Shown here: one piece after another, positions 14,001-22,301 of the stretch
How positions within the stretch are numbered: the stretch's first letter is position 1
Layout of the letters: each line of letters begins with the position of its first letter
Source: Clusia tigrina
Taxonomy: Eukaryota; Arthropoda; Insecta; Diptera; Clusiidae
Length of the DNA: 64,000 nucleotides
Assembly (NCBI GenBank): GCA_920105625.2
Contig: OV050031.1
Location: 228,146,194-228,210,193 of the forward strand
Direction of reading: 5' to 3'
Position numbers and translations under genes: made by a program
The notes under the pieces: model-generated
Seen by the model: only the letters and a program-made list of their open reading frames with translations
The model's database searches: none
What the model was told of the DNA's origin: nothing

Positions 14001-14824
14001 GATCGCTATTTAAAATTTGTTTCCTTCCCAAAGTAAAAAGTATGGTAAATTCGTTATTTTTGTAGAGAAATATAATTGGCTTGGTTTTAGAGGGTGCCCC
14101 ACTAGCATCTTTGTGACTATATTATACCATAAACGGCAGCGTGTCAATACAAATAATACAGCTATTTTGGGCGTAGAAACCGATAATTAGCGGTTCTTGA
14201 GTGCCACCCTTCCCACAACTGCGCAGATAGTTCGAATACATTTTAGACAATTTTATGATATAACTACTTGAGGGGAAATGGGGTCATCCGGTCATTTAAA
14301 CACATTAATATCAACATCTATTTATCTATTATAATGTTTGTTAATAAATACATTATTTACATTGGCATTGTAATACACATTAGAATTATATCCTATCTAC
14401 TTGAACCTATAGAACCGTATCTAGTATTGAACGGTAATGGAAATATTTATATATTATCTTTCGAGGCAACTTATTGGACCGTAAGTATTGTATTAAACAT
14501 CAAATTGTTGAAAGAGTCGCGTTATCCATTAATTAACTTTCCTCAGGACAACCACAATACTTAAAAATTGTGACTAGGGTTCTATAACAAAATTGTTCCA
14601 TTCATGACATGATAAGGTAGTACTTAGACTACCTTATCATGCCAGTAGAATTGAACATACATAAGTATTTACAATAATTACCATTCCTACGAATGATTTC
14701 AAAACCTGACTTTGTATAACTGAATATGAATGCTCGTTGATGATAATTGATGACTAAATATTACAATAAATACCAACCGTGAATTGAAGGGGCGAACACG
14801 CACAGCAACCTTCAGTGACGACAT
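295..14824 (-). CDS. Klp98A: Klp98A, kinesin-3 motor (KIF16B-like), first three coding exons; 3' part outside window
   Basis: Plus-end-directed microtubule motor of the kinesin-3 family; in Drosophila Klp98A carries a C-terminal PX domain and moves endosomes (family knowledge; that part is outside the window). Coding exons read on the minus strand: 14824-14778, 6345-6122 and 608-295. Together they are 585 nt, 195 codons, with matching splice phases (CG|G Arg, then G|GC Gly) and no stop. The product opens MSSLKVAVRVRPFNSREND. The P-loop GQTGSGKT falls at the start of exon 3, followed by TMMGT, IPRICEELFARM, YLEIYNERVKDLL and VREHRSLGPYVE, all motor-domain blocks. Exon 3 ends DEIQ at a GTAAAA donor. 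The next motor exon was not found in 1-294. Identity rests on recall of the Drosophila sequence, which is nearly the same in exons 2 and 3, and on the neighbouring wdb. Confidence 0.93.
970..1050. repeat. Two-copy direct repeat of about 45 bp
   Basis: Two neighbouring copies share TTTATTTAAAAGAT(A/G)AAGATA and TCTCATCTACAGATCT. They lie at the 3' flank of the LINE fragment. Confidence 0.6.
1041..1505 (-). mobile_element. LINE (I/R1/LOA-type) C-terminal ORF2 fragment
   Basis: The minus strand reads as the end of a non-LTR retrotransposon polyprotein: SKLRIITGILSGLCRLNYLM, then CRFCGESDETSLNLITDC, the terminal zinc-knuckle block that follows RNase H in these clades, then CFGEYIF. The normal His of the C-x2-C...H...C motif is Asn here. 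One in-frame TGA lies just before the knuckle (about 1233), and the frame ends at a TAG at 1043-1041. A dead 5'-truncated copy within Klp98A intron 2. Confidence 0.75.
3787..3811. repeat. (GA)n microsatellite
   Basis: Uninterrupted GA dinucleotides inside Klp98A intron 2. Confidence 0.9.
6122..6345 (-). CDS. Klp98A: Klp98A coding exon 2
   Basis: The acceptor TTTGCAG ends at 6346 and the exon opens G|GAA AAT GAT ATG GAC. The peptide reads ENDMDAQLIVEIEGKKTRL and includes NHHDFTFDYSYWS and VIDCAFEG, the beta-sheet region before the P-loop in kinesin-3 motors. The exon ends GAA G at donor GTAAGA (6121-6116), splitting the Gly codon that precedes YNACVFAYGQTGSGKT. The ATG at 6335 is internal, not a start. 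Confidence 0.95.
8800..8952 (-). mobile_element. tRNA-derived SINE, copy 1
   Basis: On the minus strand the 5' end reads TGTGGTCTAGTGGTAATC, a pol III A box, followed about 35 nt later by CGCGGGTCCGACTGC, a slightly altered B box. The body carries the CGAATCGAAGGCC motif shared by the other copies, and the 3' end is a TAA-type tail. AGATTTA occurs at both edges and may be a short target duplication. Not a functional tRNA: no acceptor stem closes it. Confidence 0.75.
9164..9465. mobile_element. TAGGCG-ended MITE, copy 1 (complete)
   Basis: About 302 bp with 17-bp imperfect terminal inverted repeats: TAGGCGTATTCGATTCG at the left and, read inward from the right, TAGGTGTATTCAATTCG. The inside includes CGAATAAAACGGCAAACGAG, CTTGGCAGCACT and a pair of CTATCGAAGATAG-type palindromes. 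A second, interrupted copy is at 11308-11933. Non-coding, so non-autonomous. Confidence 0.75.
9690..9770. repeat. (ATGT)n / ATATGT repeat tract
   Basis: Tandem TATGTATGTACATA units. They are open in several frames but of simple composition. Confidence 0.8.
9787..9930 (+). mobile_element. tRNA-derived SINE, copy 2
   Basis: The plus strand reads GCCGGCTTACTTGGTCTAGTGGTAAGCATCC, with an A-box match, then a degraded B-box region (GACGTCGAAATCC) and the family's TTCGAATCGAAA body motif, which occurs twice here. Confidence 0.65.
10700..10858 (-). mobile_element. tRNA-derived SINE, copy 3 (degraded)
   Basis: Minus-strand copy. It has CTCTTCGAGTCGAAAGCC and TGCTTCTTCCTAG shared with the other copies, plus a decayed GGTCTAGAGGTAAG A box near 10845. 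The B box is poorly preserved. Confidence 0.6.
11003..11080. repeat. (TA)n microsatellite
   Basis: A nearly pure TA tract of about 70 bp inside Klp98A intron 1. Confidence 0.9.
11308..11933. mobile_element. TAGGCG-ended MITE, copy 2, interrupted by a SINE
   Basis: The left part (about 11308-11390) matches copy 1 at TTGTATCGAGTTGTGCGAAT, and the right part (about 11755-11933) matches at TTTTTAATCTCGTTGGTTTT and CTCGCTCGTTTCATCCGAG. Between them is AT-rich DNA holding a SINE. The right terminal repeat is retained (ending GCGCCTA); the left one is eroded. Confidence 0.65.
11440..11658 (-). mobile_element. tRNA-derived SINE, copy 4, with 13-bp target-site duplication
   Basis: Best-preserved copy. 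Read on the minus strand: CCACCCTCTGTGGTCTAGTG with the A box TGGTCTAGTGG, a B-box region GGTCGCAGGTTCAAATGC, the body motif CTTCGAGTCGAAAGCC, and a 3' tail of TAA triplets. Direct copies of TCATTTGAATATA stand at 11427-11439 and 11659-11671 and flank the element exactly, which is the hallmark of LINE-driven retroposition. Confidence 0.88.
12421..12448. repeat. 28-bp perfect palindrome
   Basis: AGAGCTGAATGTAC followed at once by its exact reverse complement, with no loop. The centre is GTACGTAC. Confidence 0.9.
14608..14641. repeat. Hairpin with 14-bp perfect stem
   Basis: Arms CATGATAAGGTAGT and its reverse complement around a 6-nt loop (ACTTAG), about 135 bp into Klp98A intron 1. It could be a miniature fold-back element or a chance palindrome. 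Confidence 0.8.
14778..14824 (-). CDS. Klp98A: Klp98A coding exon 1 (start codon)
   Basis: A 47-nt coding part beginning ATG TCG TCA CTG AAG and encoding MSSLKVAVRVRPFNS plus two bases of an Arg codon. The VRVRP box is the N-terminal kinesin signature. The donor is CG|GTTGGT (weaker than consensus) and joins in phase to exon 2, 8.4 kb away, to give NSREND. This is too short to be found by ORF length alone; it was located by motif and splice phase. Confidence 0.9.
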
Positions 14825-15700
14825 GCTGGAGACGATTTTTGCTGTAGGAATCCAAAAGTGATGGGTTAAATCCAAACAGCAGCAGGGCCTGTTGACTGTC
14901 TACGACGATCCTCCAAACGCCCAAGGCGCAACGGCCAGTTGCTAAAAGGGAGCCAGTGCCGCAAGTTTCGGTTGGTTTGCTGGGAGCAAAAGGAACGACG
15001 CACACATACACAAAAGTGGGGAGGGGAGCTAATATAATTTAATGCGTTCCTATTTTTAGGTATTTTTTGTTAGCTTTTCTATTGTTGTACGTTGGCCTTA
15101 TTTTCGTATTTTCTTTTCAACTGGTTGTACGCAAGTGGAGCACACAGAAAAACACAAATGAGACGAGTAAATTAAAAATTTGCTTTTGTAATTTAAAAAA
15201 TTATTATTTTCAACCTTCTGCACCACAAAACCCCGACTAAATTCAATATTAATTACGGTATTTTACATTTGCGAATGTTTTCGAGTATTTTGTTGGAGCA
15301 CCGCTCCTTGTTCGCTAATTTAGCAGCTCTTTATCAAAATTTGTTCAAACAAATTACAAAAAAGTTGCAAATTAAATTTCAATTTCGCAACAAAAATATG
15401 TTATAATTAGTCTTTTGTTATTCTTTCCTCTTTTTTCGCTTTTTACACAGGCAAACAAAGCAAAACAAAAAAACAAAACTTTTATATACTGCAGGAAAAC
15501 GCGCCGACGGTACAAGCAAAGTACGTTTGTATTCGTACACCAAAAGAAGAAGACTAATCAGATGTAGAAACATATTTTTTGACAGCCACTTCGAGACAGT
15601 GTTGCCGACTCTACAGTTAGAATGGTGTATCCCAGTTGCCTGGGGGAAAAATTCTTCAAGTTTAATTTGCACGTATAGTTCTGAACTTTAAAAATGCATT
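14825..15700 (-). promoter_or_regulatory. Klp98A: Probable Klp98A 5' leader and promoter region
   Basis: Sequence immediately upstream of the ATG is GC-richer than its surroundings to about 15030, as expected for a leader, then becomes AT-rich. A reading frame of 85 codons starting at 15011 overlaps the Klp98A start in another frame. If that segment is transcribed it would act as an overlapping upstream ORF. No TATA box or initiator can be fixed with confidence. Confidence 0.35.
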
Positions 15701-16315
15701 ATCTAATTTTATTCAAAACAAATTTGTTTTAATGACAAAGTCAACAATAAATTTAATATTCTTAACATATTGTAGTTAAATAATTGCGTACGAAATAGTT
15801 TGAGATCATTCCAAGTGTTACTTCAAAATTAATTTTATTGAAAAAACTAATTAATTCCTTAAATTTACTTTACTGATGATCACATTAGGATAAAAGCATA
15901 TTTATTATTATTTATTATTATTATTTACAAAAGAAGGATAAGAATCAATTCTTATCATACAAAATTTAGGAGCACTAGCTGCCAGGGCATATTTATTTTA
16001 TTTAAATTGTGGTAAAATCCTTACAGCGTTATATTCAGCAATGATGTTAATTTATAAATGTATGCTAGGAAATATTTGCAATGAGGAACAGTAGGAAACA
16101 AAAGTTAGTAGAAATATTGGATAAATAGTTTTATATTACTGATTATCCAATATGATACAATACATTTTTAAGGCGTTAATTTTAGTGAATGAAGATGAGG
16201 AAATACGATGTGAGATTGAAGAAAAAAGTTCAAAACTAGACTAAAATTAAGCCCAGTTCAACAGACTAGTCACTTTTTCTTTTCTTGATTTTTCATATAA
16301 TTGTTTATTTCCATT

Positions 16316-16455
16316 TTATTCCTTCGACTCGAAGAGAAAAATATTTTTTAGAAAGAAGCATTTTTTGATACCAAGCCCGTGGCAGGAATGGAACTTGCGA
16401 CACTCAGTGTGTGAGTCGAGTAGCATGCTTACTAAACCACAGAGGGCGGCTTATA
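16316..16455 (-). mobile_element. tRNA-derived SINE, copy 5
   Basis: The minus strand shows GCCGCCCTCTGTGGTTTAGT, GTAAGCATGCTACTCGACTC, a B-box-like GTCGCAAGTTCCATTCC, then TTTCTCTTCGAGTCGAAGG. The head and body are shared with the other copies; the 3' part is lost. Confidence 0.7.
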
Positions 16456-17224
16456 TTGTTAATTTCTTTTTTTGTTTTTTTATAAATTTTTTTTTCTTCT
16501 CAGTGCTGATGATTTTAAAAAAATTCTTAAAAACATATTTATTGTTAGGGGAATATAAACTTGGCAGCACTGGTTTAAACGTTTCAGACTTTTAAAATAT
16601 TTCGCAAGTAAATACTGTCCACAAAAAAAGTACTTGTTACCAAATATGTCTGCTTGTTACCAAGGTTTCTACACTTGTGAATTGTCAGGAATGCAGAAAT
16701 TCTTAATATAACAACCAACTGTACATTTCATCAGTAAAAATGTCTCTTAAATAAATTGGTCTTCCATTCATTTACAACTACAATAAATACACCAAGCAAG
16801 TTCCATGTATTTTTTGCATCAATTTTGGTGAGTAAATGATTTCACCCTACGTAAAAGAGAATGCAGAACACAGCTGCATATATTCGATTCATTTCCACCG
16901 TGAATTTGTTCTAAAGCTGAATGCAGAAACAAATTTTTTAATTACAGTGGCTCAACATTATAATCGGACACTTGCAAAAAAGAAAAGTATTGGGTATTTT
17001 CTAGGAATTTATAAATGGTTTATATTAAGTTGATATCGCATTTGAATGTTTATTCTATCAGTTTATTAAAAAACAAAATTCATGAATATCTATTAACACA
17101 AAGACAAATAAATAACAAAAAAACTTAAAAAATTCACATATTTCAGATCAAAGTAATAATGGGACATGTAACATGTTTATAGAAACCAAAATTTAATTCA
17201 GTTTTATTCTATACAATTTAGTAT

Positions 17225-17345
17225 TTTGTTGGGAGACCCTTCTGCTGTATTACTGCTTTCAAGCGATTAGGCATCGATTTCACTAGTTTCTGAGAGTAAT
17301 CAGGCGATATTTGTTGCCATTCATCCTTCAGGACTGCCTTGCTTT
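17225..17345 (-). pseudogene. Tc1-like transposase C-terminus, inverted piece
   Basis: The minus strand encodes DEWQQISPDYSQKLVKSMPN then RLKAVIQQKGLPTKY and a stop. This is the characteristic C-terminus of Tc1 transposases. It stands head-on to the main transposase body that starts at 17346, and is duplicated in sense at 17842-17928. Confidence 0.8.
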
Positions 17346-17928
17346 CGCTAAGGAATATAAAAGTAAAGATTTTAATTTTTGGCAGAAAGTAATTTTTACG
17401 AACGAAAGCAAATACAATGTTTTTCGGTCAGATGGGCGTGCATATGTGTGAAGGAAACCCAATGAAGAGCTGCAGGAAAGAAATTTGAAACCAAGAATAA
17501 AACACGGCTTGGGATCAGTAATGGTATGGGGTGCAATATCGGCAGCAGGGCCTGGAAATCTTCAATCATTGTAGAAGATATAATGGATCACAAATATTAT
17601 TTGAACATTTTGAGATCAAATCTGGCGGAAACTGACGAAAAATTGGGTATATCAGATGATTTTTCTTTCTACTAAGATAATGATCCAAAACACAAGGCCT
17701 ATAATGTTCGAAATTGGCTCCTTTATAACTGCCCCCATGTGCTCGAAACGCCACCACAGTCGCCGGATTTGAATCCGATAGAGCACGTGTGGAGTCATTT
17801 AGAGGAAAAATTGAAAAATCACCAAATTGGAAATAAAAATGACTGAATGAAATGAATGGCAACAAATATCGCCTGATTACTGTCAGAAACTAGTGAAATC
17901 GATGCCTAATCGCTTGAAAGCAGTAATA
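17346..17928 (+). pseudogene. Tc1-like (DD34E) transposase relic, sense body
   Basis: Plus strand: FTNESKYNVFRSDGRAYV, stop, RKPNEELQERNLKPRIKHG, VMVWGAISAAGPGN, then after a frame break MDHKYYLNILRSNL, DNDPKHKAYNVRNWLL and SPDLNPIEHVWSHLEEKL. This is the catalytic core of a cut-and-paste Tc1 transposase. The first catalytic Asp is Asn (FTNES for FTDES); the second Asp and the Glu, 34 residues apart, are kept. At least two internal stops (TGA at the Trp of the YVW motif, TAA before DNDPKH) and a frameshift make it inactive. The N-terminal DNA-binding half is missing. Confidence 0.85.
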
Positions 17929-17934
17929 ACATTT

Positions 17935-18215
17935 AGACGTGACGATCGGTTCCGTAAGAACCGAAATGCAAACGTCTGCTACTCGTCATAGCCTCGTCTT
18001 TGTTGACACGATTGTTGTTTTTTAAAGAAATTAAAATTAAAATGACGGAATTTTGCTACAATTTAATCGCCGCTGTGAGGGATGAGTTCGGAATTTATGT
18101 AAAAAGCGATCCATCGATGCGTTTGACAGCGTCACATTTTGGGTTAAATGTCAAAATCGATGTAACAGTGCAGACGTTCGTCCAATCGCTATCGTTGCGT
18201 CTCGTCTATTTTGGT
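17935..18215. mobile_element. Possible small element with imperfect inverted ends
   Basis: Directly abutting the Tc1 relic. TTTAGACGTGACGATCG at the left and CGATCGTTGCGTCTCGTCTA-like sequence near 18187-18210 look inverted but match only loosely. A 62-codon frame inside (MTEFCYNLIAAVRDEF...) resembles nothing I know. Confidence 0.3.
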
Positions 18216-20106
18216 CCTACCTTAACACACAAATAAATATATTATGTAAAAATTGTTCACTACTTTGATTGACTCCAATGCAATGTCCATTCCCGTGAAT
18301 TTCATTCATTGTCAACAATTGCCTTATTAGAAAATGTTTGTGGTTGACACTTCATAAGTGAAGAAATTTTCCTTTAAGATAAATTCACCTCGATTCATTT
18401 CCATAAATTGTTTGAAAATTGAAGTAATATATATACAAATATCTTGTGGATCGCATTGGCAAACATTTAAAGTATACAATTAAATTTTAAAAACATTTAA
18501 CAATTTAACAATTTTTTTCATATAGAAAGAAACTTTTATTTAACAAAAGAAAATGAGTAAATAAAACATAATTTCTTAAATACTTCTTTTACAACACGAC
18601 ATAGACAAGGTATAAATCGGGTTTAAATGTAACTTTCCATCTATGAGGTTAACTCGCATAAATTCTTCAAACTTTTAATATATTTTTATTAATCTGTACA
18701 TATTCTTCGATTCCGAAGGACCTAAAATATCCTGTATTTTTGAAGCACTTTTTGCTGGTTATTGAAGTAACTAACAACAAGCTGTCTTAATTATTTTTAT
18801 CACATCTAAAAGGAGTTCGCCAAGCTTAAAAATCTTTCTGCACTGCCATCATTTCTTTGTGGTCAATCTAGTATCAGTATATATGTATACACCTATGAAT
18901 ATATATATATACACCTATGAATAATAGAACAAAACTCTTTAATGAATTATACACCACAGTGGGCGTTAAACAAATCTATAGTACCTTAAAATATCTGAAA
19001 ATCCTCTGATCAAGTAGTTGGATGAAAGATACGGTTTTGCAGTTCTATTAATGACTGTGAGCATTGTCTACAAACACGGTAAAATTGCTACCTTTTTGGG
19101 CACCCTTTGCACCTCATTTCTTTAAAACAAAGAAATTGCCTGGCAATAGTACAGAACACAATATCACTCCATATTAGACAGCCATCTCATTTATTTCTTT
19201 CATTCTTTTTGATTTCATCTTTAGTTTTTTTCTGATACTAACTTTTGGAAGAACAATATTTAATTTGTTAAGTGTGTATACCAGAATTCTTCAAATTTTT
19301 CTTCTTTTAGTTCACTTTAGGAGGAGAATGTATGTAGAGATATTTTGAATATGCAGTTGTCAAATTCTACAAATATTTGACGTTTTCTTTTTTCCTTTAC
19401 CACTTAATTGGAATAATAGAAAAATGTTTCTGAATTTTCCAGTTTGCAATTATATGTATCAAAATGAATGTGTGGCCCATTTTGTAGTTGTGATATGAGG
19501 GGTGTTCGTGTCGCATGAACTTGCTGAACTTTTTGCACTATCTGCCCTGAACTGTGTTCACGTGGCAGAAAGTTCACTTTCAGTTCATTAACTGGCTGCA
19601 CAAAAATTTTTGTAATGCAGCACAGTTCATGTTCTGTTTTGAAAATTAACGAACATTTTCGAATTTCTTCTTTTACTCCCATAATTCTAAATTGAAATAT
19701 ATATCAAATACGCACTTTCTGAATTTATAATAATAAATAGTTTTTATTCCGATTGAAAAAACGTATTCTTCGATAGAACTACTTAATAATATATTAATTA
19801 TTTATTATATATAAATTATTTATTATTTCCTTCCATTTTATTGATTATAAGGTACAATTATCGAATTCACTTAAACTTTCCCACGTTTAATTGTAAACAA
19901 AACTTGATATTATGAACTGTTACCAGAGACCACAGATATACGACACTTGAACGTCTCATATTTTGCGCACACTTACCCATGTGCAAAAATGTAGTAGTGT
20001 GGCTGATTTTCTTCAGAACCAAGCCTATCCATATAGCAACTAATGATAAACGAAGACCGCTTTTTTAAATGTCAGAAAATTTGACGTTTAAGTGTCTGCA
20101 CTAACA

Positions 20107-20333
20107 CCAGAGAAAAAAAACTCTTTTTCGCTGCCAGCGTCCATAGCGGACACACCACGATTTTGAGTGGATTCACCACGATTCTGAGTAGATTCACCAC
20201 GATTATGAGTGGATTCACCACGATTCTGAGTGGGTTCAACATGATTTTCAGTGGATTCATGTACAACGTCCGTCTGCTTTATTTCGCTGCTTTGCCGTTT
20301 GACGTTCAAGTTTCTTTACTCTGTATACTCTGG
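20107..20333 (+). mobile_element. CCAGAG-ended MITE with minisatellite core, copy 1
   Basis: Ends are CCAGAG and CTCTGG; the right end read inward is CCAGAGTATACAGAGTAAAG. Inside come TTTTTCGCTGCCAGCGT, then about five 20-21 bp units of the type GATTCACCACGATTNTGAGTG, then GTACAACGTCCGTCTGCTTT and CGCTGCTTTGCC. Two other copies are at 50901 and 54683 with different unit numbers. The frames it opens are by-products of the 21-bp period. Confidence 0.75.
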
Positions 20334-21086
20334 TTACTGCGCGTCGCAAACGTCAAATTACTGTACTGAAGCGACCTGAAGAGAACTCGCACTGCACTAG
20401 TCCATGCGACGCGAACAAACTTATGGGCTTAAAAATTATGTGTTTACTTACAAGAATTTTGGAGTTATTGTGATATTCAATCGTCATATCTCGAGATGTC
20501 CAAATGAAACGTGGTGAATTTACTCTGCACAAGAGGTGCATCAAGAATTTTGGCTTGTCTAAGACCACGGAGAAGTTCCCAGTATGATAACTATTTATCT
20601 CCCGTTAAATCCTTAATGGATGATTTTGAAGAGAACATTTGAATTCAGCCGTATGGATCAGGAGGAATACAGATGATTTGTAGCAAGTTGAATTTTTTCT
20701 AAACTTTTTTGAACTAATTTTCCCAGGCGAATTGTCAAAATTGAATTTGTAGACAAATACGATTCAAACAAATATTCAAAAGTTGCAATTTGAAATTTGT
20801 GTTCAAGGCGTACGCTATGTTAAATGAGAATTTTTGTTTTGCAGTTTTTATATTACTAATTTCTGCACCCCTGCACATATTTGCAAGGAAACACAAGAAT
20901 GACGAGGACCGGAAATTGTCCTGGAAGTCTCATCGGGCGTTAGAAGGTCGAATTATTATCAATCATTCCAGACATCCGTATACCCAAAAAATTCACAAAC
21001 ACACGCTACATCTTCACTAACCTTTTTAAAACTGAGTGGAGTTTCAAACACGCATGGAGAGGTTAGACACCTACAGGTTAGCTGAG

Positions 21087-21374
21087 TCCACGATTACCTG
21101 GCATACCGACGGGCCTCTCACAGAGAAAGGATCTGGCGCGGGGGTTGTTGTTCCAAAATAGAAATACTATGGGGTTACCTCGGACGACTCCTGCAGATTC
21201 TGTATGGAGGAAGAGGAGATGTCCTTGCATGTGATGACACAATGTTCGGCTCTCATGCATACCCGCAGGAAATACTTGGGATTCTTCCAAAGCTCTGCTA
21301 GTGATCTGGAACATCTGGAAGCAAAACTCGTCATCACGTTTATCCAGAAGATAGGGCTCAAAGATGTACTTTGA
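21087..21374 (+). pseudogene. LINE fragment: RNase H start joined to terminal zinc knuckle
   Basis: The plus strand reads ITWHTDGPLTEKGSGAGVVV (RNase H active-site strand, TDG) and then, after one in-frame TAG, DDSCRFCMEEEEMSLHVMTQ followed by C (C-x2-C-x8-H-x4-C knuckle), KYLGFF and a TGA at 21372-21374. The rest of RNase H between these blocks is absent, so this is an internally deleted I/R1/LOA-type element. Confidence 0.7.
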
Positions 21375-22301
21375 ACCTCTGATTGGGCACAATAGATCGT
21401 AAGGTCGCGGTGCAATTATGTCCCCTATGCAATAATCATAATTTCTGCAGTCCTCTGAAATCGTTTATTATTATCAGCTGCAATTAGCGTAAGTTTGACA
21501 ATTCAGAAGGGATGAATTCAAGATGAATTCCCTTTGGTTTGTAGTTAATTTTTAGTTTGGTATCTTCTTCCCTCCACAGCTGATTTGAGAAATCCAGTGT
21601 TTTCCTATCCATGTGAAACAATAACAACTCAATGTGTGGCGGCCATGCCCCTGTGGTGAGAATGTAAAATTTGCTACAGAATACACCAATCGGGAGTCGG
21701 ATTGAGGAAGTTCGAATGCTAAAGTTTTTTCCAAAAACTATAGTGGGTACTTTGTAGTCTGTTTCTGCTGCGTATACTCCTTGAGTTTTAATATTATACT
21801 TCCGTGGCCAAACGGTCTATCCTTCCAGTAGGCTAATTGTCTTAGCCTACAAATGCAATTCCTTTTACATTGATTGGGCTTCGCAAAGCTGATCTATACT
21901 TAGAACAACAACAAGCTTAGTTGCCAAATAGAGATAAGGATGGCCTCATCCTCTAACACCTTTTGAAGAATAATAAATTCGATGGAACACAAAGCAGCAG
22001 CCCTATTTGGCTTTAATGCATATGGTAGCGTGACCCATTTAGCATTATTTAACATCGTGGGAAAGGTGGAAGAATCAAAGGGCTTCTGACACCAGTTGAT
22101 TGACAACTTCTGTTGATTATTATTAGAACACTTAAACTACATATTTACAGGTGTTTAGTACATACATAGATACATATATACATAGTTATCTTTACACAAG
22201 TCCATTAGTGACATTAAGTTGAGTACACAACAATTAAGAATATTGTGTGCTTCTCAGTTCCAGTTTTTACTTCTATAAATTTAAAAATTAGAAATAATGA
22301 T

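Larger units (their letters stand above)
6346..14777 (-). other. Klp98A: Klp98A intron 1 (about 8.4 kb)
   Basis: Large first intron between the ATG exon and exon 2. It holds four tRNA-derived SINE copies (about 8800, 9787, 10700 and 11440), two copies of a TAGGCG-ended MITE, a long TA tract (about 11007-11080), ATGT repeats (about 9690-9770), a 28-bp perfect palindrome (12421-12448) and a hairpin (14608-14641). Open frames inside it (for example 13439-13903, with a CAA-repeat stretch) resemble no known protein. Confidence 0.8.
15700..22301. other. Intergenic region between Klp98A and the carrier gene
   Basis: Contains a SINE (16316), a Tc1 relic (17225-17928), a possible small inverted-repeat element (17935-18215), a MITE with minisatellite core (20107-20333) and a LINE fragment (21087-21374). 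The remaining sequence is AT-rich and holds no protein frame that I recognise. Confidence 0.7.
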
